Source: Fimbriimonadaceae bacterium (GTDB lineage: Bacteria; Armatimonadota; Fimbriimonadia; Fimbriimonadales; Fimbriimonadaceae). From it: a DNA stretch of 64,000 nucleotides. The stretch is taken from assembly GCA_019187105.1 (NCBI GenBank), contig JABAQM010000001.1, positions 2,076,734 to 2,140,733 on the forward strand, written 5' to 3'. Of the stretch, positions 53,182-60,758 are shown piece after piece (position 1 is the stretch's first letter; each line of letters opens with the position of its first letter). The notes beneath the pieces were generated by a model. The model was not told the origin of the DNA, did no database searches, and saw only the letters and a program-made list of their open reading frames with translations. The position numbers and the translations under genes are program-made.

Positions 53182-53994
53182 ATGAAATCCGAGTCTGATA
53201 GTCGCACCAGTGCGTTGGTCGACATCCAGAGCACGATCGATCAGCGGAATATTCCGATCGACAAGGTCGGCGTGCGGAACATCAAGTATCCGATCGTCGT
53301 TCTCGACCGAGCCAACGAGCGGCAGCACACGATTGGTACTTTCGAGCTTACGGTTGATCTTCCCCACCACTTCAAGGGAACTCACATGAGTCGGTTCCTC
53401 GAGGCGCTGAACGAGCATAAGCACGAAGTGACGATCCAGAGCGTTCCGAAGCTTCTGGAGAGTCTGCGGGATCGCCTTCATGCGAAATCCGCCCACATGG
53501 TGGTCGAGTTTCCGTTCTTCATGGTCAAGAAGGCCCCGGTCACCGGACGATCCGGAATGATGGAGTTCATGTGCGGGTTTTCCGCCGAGCTGAACGGTGA
53601 CCTCGATGTCGAGATGATCGTCAAGGTTCCGGTCACCACGCTGTGCCCCTGCAGCAAGGAAATCAGCGAATATGGGGCGCACAACCAGCGCGGTCTGGTA
53701 ACGGCACGGGTGAAGGCAAACGAGCACATCTGGTTGGAAGAGCTCATCGAGATGATCGAGTCTTCGGCTTCGTGTGCGCTCTATCCGGTGTTGAAGCGGC
53801 CTGATGAGAAGTTCGTCACCGAGCACGCCTACCAGAACCCGCGGTTCGTCGAGGACATGGTTCGGGAAGTGGCAGTCAAGTTCGACGCTGATATGCGAAT
53901 CGACTCATACGAGATCGAGGTGGAGAACTTCGAGTCGATCCACGCCCACAATGCCTATGCCTATCTGAAGCGAGATCGGGCGAAGCTGGCCTAG
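53182..53994 (+). CDS. folE2: GTP cyclohydrolase FolE2 (type IB)
   Basis: A 270-residue GTP cyclohydrolase IB, the metal-flexible alternative to FolE, converting GTP to dihydroneopterin triphosphate for folate and queuosine/pterin synthesis. Landmarks: VGVRNIKYPIVV, the catalytic/metal Cys in TTLCPCSKEISEYGAHNQRG, and HAHNAYAYLKR at the C terminus. ATG 53182 is preferred over ATG 53176 because AGGAAG lies 8 nt upstream of it. Its product feeds the tandem PTPS at 12729. FolE2 often replaces FolE under zinc limitation; no Zur-like site was recognised here. Confidence 0.96.
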   Translation: MKSESDSRTSALVDIQSTIDQRNIPIDKVGVRNIKYPIVVLDRANERQHTIGTFELTVDLPHHFKGTHMSRFLEALNEHKHEVTIQSVPKLLESLRDRLHAKSAHMVVEFPFFMVKKAPVTGRSGMMEFMCGFSAELNGDLDVEMIVKVPVTTLCPCSKEISEYGAHNQRGLVTARVKANEHIWLEELIEMIESSASCALYPVLKRPDEKFVTEHAYQNPRFVEDMVREVAVKFDADMRIDSYEIEVENFESIHAHNAYAYLKRDRAKLA

Positions 53995-54009
53995 TCGGAA
54001 TTCGCCGGG

Positions 54010-55389
54010 TCAGCCGCCGGTTTTGCCCTGGTCCAGATTCACGATCGTGCCCATGAGGGTTTTTTCCGCGGTGCCGGCGTCGCCTAGCTGGAGCGCGCGG
54101 AGCGCCATCGTGACTTCTTGGGCTTCGGAAGTCCTACCTTGCTGAACCAAGAGTGCCTGCGTCTTTTGCAGGTCGGCAATCGCGGCAGCGGCGGTGATCT
54201 GCTGGGTCTTCAATCCCATGATCGTCTTCTCCACGGCTCGGCTGGCGGAGGCGATTTGGTAAGCCTGGGCGACCCTTGGATCGACCGGGGCTCCGTAGCG
54301 GGCCGCATCGGCGGTGAACTCGATGGTCAGATCCAAGTCTTGTCGTTCGCGCTTGCCGGTCTGGGTGTCGTCCCATACCACGCGTCCATGGGCGACCCGG
54401 TACCAGCCCAGCGGGTGGTTGGCGAAGTCCAGGTCCACCACCACCTGGATCGTCGAGCCACGCTCAACGTCGGTGAGCGGGATCGAAAAGGTTCGTTCGG
54501 TTGGAATCACGGAAAGTCCGGTTGCGCCGCGCAGGGACACCCACCGAGCCAATGACAGTTCGACGTCGAGGTTTCCGGCGGCAACCGTCATGAGCTTGTC
54601 GAGCTCCGTGCGGAAGATTTCCGGGATCAGCTCTGGGCGGGGAATGAAGTAGTAGTTGCCGCCCGCCTTCTTCGACATCGAGGCGAGGAGCTCCTCGTTG
54701 TAATCGGGTCCGAATCCTAGGAAGGTCACCGTGATGCCGCGCGCCTTTATATCGGCGGCGAGCTGGACGAGCGAGGCAAAATCCTTGATACCGGTGGTGG
54801 GGTCGCCGTCGGAGAGCACCACCATCCGGGTAGCTCGTCCGGCTGCTTCGGTCTGGCCGAGCTGCTGGGCGGCCATCGAGATTCCGCCATACAGGTCGGT
54901 GGTATTGCCCGCGGTTAGGCGACCGATGCCGTCCTTGATCGGCTGCTTATTGGTGACGCGCTGGGGCGGCATGAGCAGGTCGACGGTTTCTTCGAAGGTC
55001 ACGATGCTGAGCACGTCGTTCGGAGAGAGCATGTCGACGACGTATTGGCAGGCCTGCTTGACGTATTCGAGCGGCGAGCCCTCCATCGATCCGGATCGGT
55101 CGATCACCAAGCAGAGGTTGACCGCCGTGCGCGGACCGGCATCGCCGACTCCGGGCAGGGCATTGCCGCTGCCGGCGGTGACTTCGATAAGGAACTGTTC
55201 ACGAGCGGGGCCGTTGGCAAGGGTGGCTTCCCGGCTCGGGGTCACCGCAACGCTCAGGCTCGGTTCCCCGGGAAGCGACGCTGCCGCCATCGCCGTCGTG
55301 CGCGCCGGATCGAAACCGGTCATGGCTTGGGTGCGGTTTGGGTCTCCAACCGGGGCACCGAGTACGGTTTTATTGGGGTCGTTGTTCAA
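54010..55389 (-). CDS. VWA-domain protein
   Basis: A 459-residue protein with a von Willebrand factor A domain (~90-265). The MIDAS metal site reads VIDRSGSMEG (DxSxS), with a Thr and Asp downstream (NTTDLYGG, LSDGDPTTG). The N terminus is Pro/Thr/Ala-rich with no signal peptide. The C-terminal half is strand- and helix-rich (EVTMALRALQLGDAGTAEKTL), a protein-interaction type extension. The start is TTG 55389, overlapping the FHA gene stop as TTGA. Together with the two FHA genes it forms a phospho-signalling or surface-assembly module. Confidence 0.88.
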   Translation of the reverse strand: MNNDPNKTVLGAPVGDPNRTQAMTGFDPARTTAMAAASLPGEPSLSVAVTPSREATLANGPAREQFLIEVTAGSGNALPGVGDAGPRTAVNLCLVIDRSGSMEGSPLEYVKQACQYVVDMLSPNDVLSIVTFEETVDLLMPPQRVTNKQPIKDGIGRLTAGNTTDLYGGISMAAQQLGQTEAAGRATRMVVLSDGDPTTGIKDFASLVQLAADIKARGITVTFLGFGPDYNEELLASMSKKAGGNYYFIPRPELIPEIFRTELDKLMTVAAGNLDVELSLARWVSLRGATGLSVIPTERTFSIPLTDVERGSTIQVVVDLDFANHPLGWYRVAHGRVVWDDTQTGKRERQDLDLTIEFTADAARYGAPVDPRVAQAYQIASASRAVEKTIMGLKTQQITAAAAIADLQKTQALLVQQGRTSEAQEVTMALRALQLGDAGTAEKTLMGTIVNLDQGKTGG

Positions 55390-56735
55390 GGCGCCACTTC
55401 CACGCGAAACTGGGTCAGGCCGATCTGCACGATGTCTCCCATTTTGAGCGAACTCGTGGAAATCTTTTGGCCATTGACGGTTGTGCCGTTGGTGCTTCCC
55501 AAATCGGTAACGCTGAGACCGCTTGGTCCAACGGCAAAGTTCGCATGCCGCCGGCTTGCCATCGAGTCAAACGTGAGGGCGAGTCCAGAGCCCTCTCGGC
55601 CGACCTCTAGTGTCCGGCGAATCTCGACCCTCTGCCCGGCGATGGGCCCGCTGGTAGCGAGAAGGACGGCTGCTTGGCCGGCGGGTTGGGACATGGGTTG
55701 GGCCATGACCGTCGGCTGGCCAGTCGAAAAGACGGTGGTCGCCTGCATCGTGGGGGCCGTGGGTCCGACGGGAACGCCCTGCGGCATGTTCGGCAAGCTG
55801 GACGGCTCGAAACGCTGAGGAGTGGCAGTTCTTGCCGGTCTCGCTCCTTTCGTCATAAACTGGAGATTGAAGCTCGCGACCTGAATCAAGTCGCCCGGCT
55901 GCAGAAGAGCTTGCTGCACCCGCATTCCGTTTACGCCCACGCCGATCGGGCTACCATGATCGTACAAAACGTAGCTACCGCCTTGGCGAACGATGCTGGC
56001 GTGAGCCGGGACGATGTTGTCATCGCCGAACAACGGGACGTGGGCGTTCTCGCTGCGGCCGATCCACGACTGGACGGCGTCAAGGGGATAGTCCTTGCCC
56101 TCGTTTCGGCCAAGCAGGACTCGCACCCAAGCTTGCCGGGTCAGCGCTTCGACGATTCCGATCAGCAGTCCGATCCCAGCTCCGGTGCAGATCAGACCGA
56201 CGAGTCGGGAATACGTGCCGGATTCGTTTCCTCCACCAATGGCTATCTGAGCCGGACCCAGGGTGGTGCTAGTGATTTCAAAGGCCAGTCCTCCGATAGC
56301 TCCTCCAAGCAACCCCCCAACCATGCCTTGGAACCCACGGCGGGTGCTCCTGCCGACCAAGCCTTCTGCGATGCCCAGAATGCCGCCGAACAAAGACCAC
56401 CCGAGACTCCTTGCGACGAGTCGGATCGGAGACGCTTCACCTCCGAGCGCCGAATAGATGCTGTTGCCGATTGAGTAACCGAGGGGGCCGGCAACCGCAC
56501 CGACCACGAAGCCGTAAAGGGCTCCCTTTGCAAGATGCGTCTTTGTTCCCTGGAACCACCCGCTGACGCCACCGATGAGGCCTCCAATCGAGATTCCGGT
56601 TACGACGCTGAAGAAGGCGGACCATCGATCCCAGTCTCGCGCTGCGTACACACCTGGAGAGCTTGGTTCAGAAATTATCCAAGCGAGCGTTCCTCCCGCG
56701 GCGCCGGCCAACAGCAACAACAGAGCGCGACTCAT
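55386..56735 (-). CDS. membrane protein with two FHA domains
   Basis: A 449-residue protein. The N-terminal ~215 residues hold several Gly-rich transmembrane helices (SVVTGISIGGLIGGVSGWF, GFVVGAVAGPLGYSIGN). Two FHA domains follow: FHA1 (~225-300), with a degraded phosphothreonine site (VPAHASIVRQ instead of the SxRHA core), and FHA2 (~375-449) with the canonical GREGSG, MASRRHANF, and DLGSTNGTTVNG. FHA domains bind phospho-Thr, so FHA2 is likely functional. The start ATG 56735 immediately follows the stop of the upstream FHA gene (TAA then ATG). TTGA coupling leads into the VWA gene. Confidence 0.9.
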   Translation of the reverse strand: MSRALLLLLAGAAGGTLAWIISEPSSPGVYAARDWDRWSAFFSVVTGISIGGLIGGVSGWFQGTKTHLAKGALYGFVVGAVAGPLGYSIGNSIYSALGGEASPIRLVARSLGWSLFGGILGIAEGLVGRSTRRGFQGMVGGLLGGAIGGLAFEITSTTLGPAQIAIGGGNESGTYSRLVGLICTGAGIGLLIGIVEALTRQAWVRVLLGRNEGKDYPLDAVQSWIGRSENAHVPLFGDDNIVPAHASIVRQGGSYVLYDHGSPIGVGVNGMRVQQALLQPGDLIQVASFNLQFMTKGARPARTATPQRFEPSSLPNMPQGVPVGPTAPTMQATTVFSTGQPTVMAQPMSQPAGQAAVLLATSGPIAGQRVEIRRTLEVGREGSGLALTFDSMASRRHANFAVGPSGLSVTDLGSTNGTTVNGQKISTSSLKMGDIVQIGLTQFRVEVAP

Positions 56736-57944
56736 TTAAGTCTCAAAACGAAACTGGATGGCACCAAATTGCACGGTGTCTCCAGCTCGGAGTTCCTGGG
56801 CTCCGTTGAGGCGTTGGCCGTTCACGAAGGTGCCGTTGGTGCTGCCAAGGTCTGTCACCGTAACCGCATCGCCAGTTCGAGAGATTTCAGCATGTCTTCT
56901 GGAAACCGTCGATTCGGTCGCGAGCGCAAGCTCGGCAGCGCCCTCCCGTCCGATAGTCGTCGCGCCATCGGGCACCAGCCAAGGCGTGCCATCGCGGACG
57001 AGTCTTGGGTTCGCAACCGGGGATACGGCTGCTGCTGCCGGGGTATCCGCAGGTGCCTCTCCGAGAATGATCTGTGCGGGCTGAGGCGTGGGCATCGGAC
57101 CCGCTGGCACGATGTCCGGCTCGGGGTCATCGGCCGGGTCTGCGGGGATCTGGACGCCGACCTTCTCAAGCTTGGCGTTCAGCATGTCCGCGTTCTTGCG
57201 TGTGTAAACGAGAATGCCGTAGATCAACATGCCCGCCAAGCCAAGCCCGACGATGTACAGCAGGATGTTCCCCCCTGTGCTGGGTGGGGGAGAGGCAGGC
57301 GCGGGAGGCTCGGCTTTCTTGGCACCGGGATCGGTCGTAGCTGCCGCAGGGTCGACAGTGGCGACGGCGTCGGTCAGCGCAATGACAAGCGGCGCCCGGG
57401 CGGCAGGATCGAAGGGACCAAGCACATAGCTGACGGCGGGCGACACTTTGGATTCCTCGCCAACGTTGTATCGTGCCTGCAGGGTCATCTTTCCGGCCTT
57501 GACCGCGTAGAACGTGGCGACTCCCTGCCGGTCCGGTGAAAGAAGCTTGGATTGGGTGACATTGCCGGCGGTGAGATCGACGGTCGCGGCTGCAACGGGT
57601 TTTCCCTGGGACTCGCAGCGAACGCGGACCGAATAGTGATGGGTGTAATCGGCGTCGGTTACTTTCCAGCCCTTGCGAGCTACCGCCACTTTGCGGGTGG
57701 CCAGGGCATTGCGATCGACATCCCAGACGTGAACGTAATGCGTGTCGAGGGTGGATCCGTCGCCTACCGAAACACTTCCAGTGCTGCCTGACACCATGTT
57801 CTGGCCGGGAACATCGAACTCGCCGGCTGACACCCATGCCTGACGATTCGCGTTGTCTGGAAAGGTGATCGATATGGCGCCCTGAGCTTGGCATGCCTGG
57901 ATCGCGGCAAAAGCAGACACCGCGACCGCCAATCGTCGAAGCAT
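56736..57944 (-). CDS. exported FHA-domain protein
   Basis: About 402 residues from ATG 57944 (the frame is open to 57968). A signal peptide (MLRRLAVAVSAFAAIQACQAQG) and a beta-sandwich exodomain (~25-230, VRVRCESQGKPVAAATVDLT) precede a Pro-rich linker and a transmembrane helix (~245-270, ILLYIVGLGLAGMLIYGIL). The cytoplasmic C-terminal FHA domain (~330-402) has the canonical GREGAAE, VSRRHAEIS, DLGSTNGTFVNG. TAAACT (57957-57952) lies 7 nt before the ATG. It would link an extracytoplasmic sensor to an intracellular phospho-Thr reader; no kinase is in the window. Confidence 0.88.
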   Translation of the reverse strand: MLRRLAVAVSAFAAIQACQAQGAISITFPDNANRQAWVSAGEFDVPGQNMVSGSTGSVSVGDGSTLDTHYVHVWDVDRNALATRKVAVARKGWKVTDADYTHHYSVRVRCESQGKPVAAATVDLTAGNVTQSKLLSPDRQGVATFYAVKAGKMTLQARYNVGEESKVSPAVSYVLGPFDPAARAPLVIALTDAVATVDPAAATTDPGAKKAEPPAPASPPPSTGGNILLYIVGLGLAGMLIYGILVYTRKNADMLNAKLEKVGVQIPADPADDPEPDIVPAGPMPTPQPAQIILGEAPADTPAAAAVSPVANPRLVRDGTPWLVPDGATTIGREGAAELALATESTVSRRHAEISRTGDAVTVTDLGSTNGTFVNGQRLNGAQELRAGDTVQFGAIQFRFET

Positions 57945-57977
57945 GCGCGAAAGTTTAGCCCGCATCATCGGTAGCCG

Positions 57978-58703
57978 CTAATCCCAACTGTATGAGCCGT
58001 CTTCCGGCATGACATCGGGTCTGGAGGGGAAACCCGTCTCGTTGAACTTGTCGTATCCCAAGCGAAGCTCTTTCCAGAAGTTTGCGTGCACCGGCAATCG
58101 TTTGACGGCTTCGGCAAAGGATTTGGTCTCGAACCGGCCCGGAAAAATGTGAACCTGAATCTGTCGCTGGCCCCGGTCTCGCGCCTGCTTGGCGACCGCG
58201 TAGATCTCCTCAATCTTCTTGTCGGTCATTGCCAGGCAGCCGATACTCACGTTGCTGCCGTGGATGAAGATGTCGCCGCCAGGATCCTCTTTGTCGCCCC
58301 GTATGCGGTCGGAACGATTCGGGTAGTCAATGCCGAGGGATAGGTGGTAGCGGCTGTTGGGGTTGAAACGGTCGATCAAGTAAAAGCCCTCAGGCACCTG
58401 GAGATCTCCCTGTTTCCGCTTCGGTCCGAGCTTTCCCGACATGCCGGCAATGGGATAGGTTTCGAGAAGCTTAAATGGCTTGCCGTCCTCGTTCGAGACC
58501 CACAGCTCAAGCTCCCTTTCGTGTTTAAAGGCGCGGATGAAGACCCGCATCTTAGCCCACTCGATACCGAGCTGTTTGGCTCTGGCCTTCAGTGGCTTTA
58601 GATTTGACGAGAAGCGGTCACTGGAACCTTGCCTTGCTGCCCACATGGTGGCGGCGAAGAGGACGGCCACGACTCCGATGCCAAGTTGCATTCTGTAAAC
58701 CAT
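57978..58703 (-). CDS. L,D-transpeptidase (YkuD/YafK-like)
   Basis: A 241-residue exported enzyme with an N-terminal signal/anchor (LGIGVVAVLFAATMWAARQ). The YkuD catalytic motif is IFIHGSNVSIGCLAM, with His and Cys in the HxxxxxxGC pattern; GFYLIDRFNPNSRYHLSLGIDYPN is the usual upstream strand. It cross-links peptidoglycan or attaches proteins (YafK-like) through L,D bonds. The C-terminal tail is hydrophilic. A TACACT hexamer sits further upstream, and GCAGGTG is a possible Shine-Dalgarno. It is separate from the FHA operon, which has its own -10 in the 33-bp gap. Confidence 0.92.
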   Translation of the reverse strand: MVYRMQLGIGVVAVLFAATMWAARQGSSDRFSSNLKPLKARAKQLGIEWAKMRVFIRAFKHERELELWVSNEDGKPFKLLETYPIAGMSGKLGPKRKQGDLQVPEGFYLIDRFNPNSRYHLSLGIDYPNRSDRIRGDKEDPGGDIFIHGSNVSIGCLAMTDKKIEEIYAVAKQARDRGQRQIQVHIFPGRFETKSFAEAVKRLPVHANFWKELRLGYDKFNETGFPSRPDVMPEDGSYSWD

Positions 58704-58778
58704 GACTCAATGCACCTGCTTTCACAAGTGTAGATCGCTGAGCAGGGAGCAACCTCATCGCATCACAATGTAGGTTCG

Positions 58779-59513
58779 ATGGAGTGGCTGGGCAACGTCG
58801 TTGACTTTTTCGTCCATCTCGACCGCCACCTCGACGAGCTCATTCGCAACTACGGAACGGGCACCTACGCCATCCTGTTCACGATTATCTTCCTGGAGAC
58901 CGGATTGGTGATCATGCCGTTTCTCCCCGGTGATTCGCTGCTGTTCGCTGCGGGCATGCTGGCAAACCGCCCCAATGCCACCCTGGACCCGAACCTGTTG
59001 TTTCTGATCCTGAGCCTCGCCGCGATCTGTGGGGACAACGTGAATTATGCGATCGGGAAATACCTGGGACCCCGGCTCTTTCGGAACGCTGATTCGAGGT
59101 TTTTCAAACGAGAGCATCTGGACAAGACCCACGCCTTCTTCGAACGGTATGGCGGCAAGACGATCATCGTGGCCCGTTTTGTGCCGATCGTCCGAACGCT
59201 GGCGCCGTTCGTGGCGGGTCTCGGAACGATGACTTACGGCCGCTTCATCGGATACAGCATTTTCGCCGCGTTTTTCTGGGTCGGCGTCTGCATGTATGCC
59301 GGATTTTTCTTCGGGGCGATACCTTGGGTGCGAGACAATTTTGCCGCCGCCATCATGATCATCGTGGCCGCCAGCGTCATTCCTGCCGTCATCAAGATCC
59401 TTCACTCCCGTCGTGCGAAAAGCGTCGTATCAGCTCGGCGAGATGCGGAAATTGCCGAATCAGCTCACCTTGAGGCGGCATCGACCAATCCTCAAAGTCA
59501 AACCCCGGAATGA
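58779..59513 (+). CDS. DedA family membrane protein
   Basis: A 244-residue SNARE-associated/DedA transporter-like protein, proposed to flip undecaprenyl phosphate or phospholipids. Signature sequences: FLETGLVIMPFLPGDSLLFAAGML (with the conserved Glu and Pro-Gly-Asp), IAICGDNVNYAIGKYLG, and the family motif GGKTIIVARFVPIVRTLAPFVAGLG with the two essential Arg. Four to five transmembrane segments. The last ~40 residues (from IKILHSRRA) are hydrophilic and run antisense through the 3' part of the cupin gene; they are probably a non-essential tail. No clear Shine-Dalgarno precedes the ATG. Confidence 0.93.
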   Translation: MEWLGNVVDFFVHLDRHLDELIRNYGTGTYAILFTIIFLETGLVIMPFLPGDSLLFAAGMLANRPNATLDPNLLFLILSLAAICGDNVNYAIGKYLGPRLFRNADSRFFKREHLDKTHAFFERYGGKTIIVARFVPIVRTLAPFVAGLGTMTYGRFIGYSIFAAFFWVGVCMYAGFFFGAIPWVRDNFAAAIMIIVAASVIPAVIKILHSRRAKSVVSARRDAEIAESAHLEAASTNPQSQTPE

Positions 59514-59883
59514 CGGTGCACCCGCACAGGGCCCACTGATCGTCGCGGCACCAAGTCGCCTGCAGACACTCAGCGGGCACGAGTTCGAAAGGGCGCTCCC
59601 CCTGCTCCAAGTTTTGCCCCAGCCGGCGGGACTCGTGGTGGCCCTCGGTGTCGACGACTTCCAGGGTGGCGCCTTCGCCACTATAGTAGTGCCAAAGCTC
59701 GTCGGACTTCACCTTATGCCAGGCAAGGACTCCGCTTGGCGGGACCAACACGTAAATTGAGGTCCCGGCAGATCGATCGCCGTTCCTTCGGTCGGAACGA
59801 TAGATTTCCCGGAAGAATCCACCTTCAGGATGGGGCTGCAACTCAAGCAGTTCGACCAAGCGTTGCCAATCGGATGCGGGCAC
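59392..59883 (-). CDS. cupin_5 (DUF985) family protein
   Basis: A 163-residue cupin of the DUF985/cupin_5 family, sugar-epimerase-like single-domain proteins of uncertain substrate. Motifs: LQPHPEGGFFREIYRSD, VLAWHKVKSDELWHYYSG (metal His residues), PAECLQATW, and GFDFEDWSMP followed by ELIRQFPHLAELIRRF, the normal C-terminal helix of the family. The start is GTG 59883. Its last 122 bp overlap the DedA gene antisense, and both reading frames look genuine. It is 21 bp downstream of the ArsR gene and probably co-transcribed with it. Confidence 0.9.
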   Translation of the reverse strand: MPASDWQRLVELLELQPHPEGGFFREIYRSDRRNGDRSAGTSIYVLVPPSGVLAWHKVKSDELWHYYSGEGATLEVVDTEGHHESRRLGQNLEQGERPFELVPAECLQATWCRDDQWALCGCTVIPGFDFEDWSMPPQGELIRQFPHLAELIRRFSHDGSEGS

Positions 59884-59904
59884 GCGATGAGTATGGCGAA
59901 AGGG

Positions 59905-60288
59905 CTACTTCTTCGCGGCCTGTTCCCTAGCAGGCACCTGGACGACAGCTTGGGTCGGCGCCTCTCGTGCGTCCCGGACAATGCTGCGGGTAACCCGATT
60001 CACTTCTTCGCAGGCCTCGGGCACGATTTTGCAGATGACGTTCTTCCCTCGACGCGACATCGTGATGAGTCCGGCCATTCGGAGCTCTTTGAGGTGGAAG
60101 GAGACCTTGGAACTCACTCGTGGCGCACCCGTGATGAAACAGCAGATCTCACCGACGGTTGCCCCGCTCTCGGACCGGATTGCCCGCTCGGTCTCGTCGT
60201 GGAGGGACAGGAGGTATGCGAAGATGCGAAGCCTGGTTGGATCGCCCAGCGCTTTGAACATCGCGGCAATCCGCTCCGGCGACTCCAT
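59905..60288 (-). CDS. ArsR-family winged-helix repressor
   Basis: A 127-residue ArsR/SmtB-type regulator. The N-terminal helices MFKALGDPTRLRIFAYLLS are diagnostic, and the recognition helix is VSSKVSFHLKELRMAGLI. A pair of Cys in GEICCFITGAP could form a thiol or metal switch, but the classical alpha3 metal-site CxC spacing is not present. TAGACT (60302-60297) lies 8 nt before the ATG, and two TCT(T/C)AAGA palindromes lie upstream in operator-like positions, suggesting autoregulation of itself and the cupin gene. Confidence 0.93.
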   Translation of the reverse strand: MESPERIAAMFKALGDPTRLRIFAYLLSLHDETERAIRSESGATVGEICCFITGAPRVSSKVSFHLKELRMAGLITMSRRGKNVICKIVPEACEEVNRVTRSIVRDAREAPTQAVVQVPAREQAAKK

Positions 60289-60296
60289 GGCCCACT

Positions 60297-60334
60297 AGTC
60301 TACATGGTCTTAAGAGTCGGTTAACGTCTCAAGA
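60297..60334 (-). promoter_or_regulatory. arsR promoter with tandem palindromic operator
   Basis: On the minus strand: -35-like TTAACC (60324-60319), -10 TAGACT (60302-60297), 16-bp spacer. TCTTAAGA (60308-60315, perfect palindrome) sits between the two promoter elements and TCTCAAGA (60327-60334, one mismatch) sits directly upstream of the -35. Centres are 19 bp apart, nearly two helical turns. Confidence 0.55.
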
Positions 60335-60758
60335 CGTTTTCTTTGGTGAAAAACCTTGCATTCGGGATTCCCGTGCCGTGTCAGAAATCCGCGAATGCCA
60401 GGCGAGCGAACCCATAGCGGAGATCCAATGGCCGAATCCGTGGGCATTTTTACACGTTCTTAATGAATTTATAGCGCTCTGGCATAGGCCTTCCCTCAAC
60501 GCCGTTATCGAATTTTCGTTGGATTGAGCCGGCAAACAGAAGGTGTTTCCATGTCATTTGGATGCAAATGACGCACTTACCGGCCATTCCACGTCGCTAA
60601 CTACCTGTGCGACGAGGGCTCCGGACCATGCCAGCCGTATTCAGGGCCGCTTCTGGCTAAACTCCAGCTCGGTAGTACCAATGTTTCAAGTTATGTTGAA
60701 GTGTAGTTTAAACGTATCTTTAGAACTCTCTTCAGGAATGGGTTGTGAGAGGCCATAC
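60335..60758. other. non-coding, lower-GC stretch
   Basis: About 420 bp without a convincing gene on either strand. Codon-like bias is absent and the base composition is more AT-rich than flanking genes. It begins with AACGTC-TCAA-GACGTT followed by TTCTTT (a weak plus-strand terminator that overlaps the second arsR operator). The far end leads into the prepilin remnant. It may be the decayed upstream region of that gene. Confidence 0.5.

Noticed and set aside
60335-60758. Possible RNA gene or CRISPR-like array in the low-GC gap
   Set aside because: No regular repeats, no tRNA-like cloverleaf or T-loop motif and no conserved ncRNA shape were seen; it fits decayed sequence.
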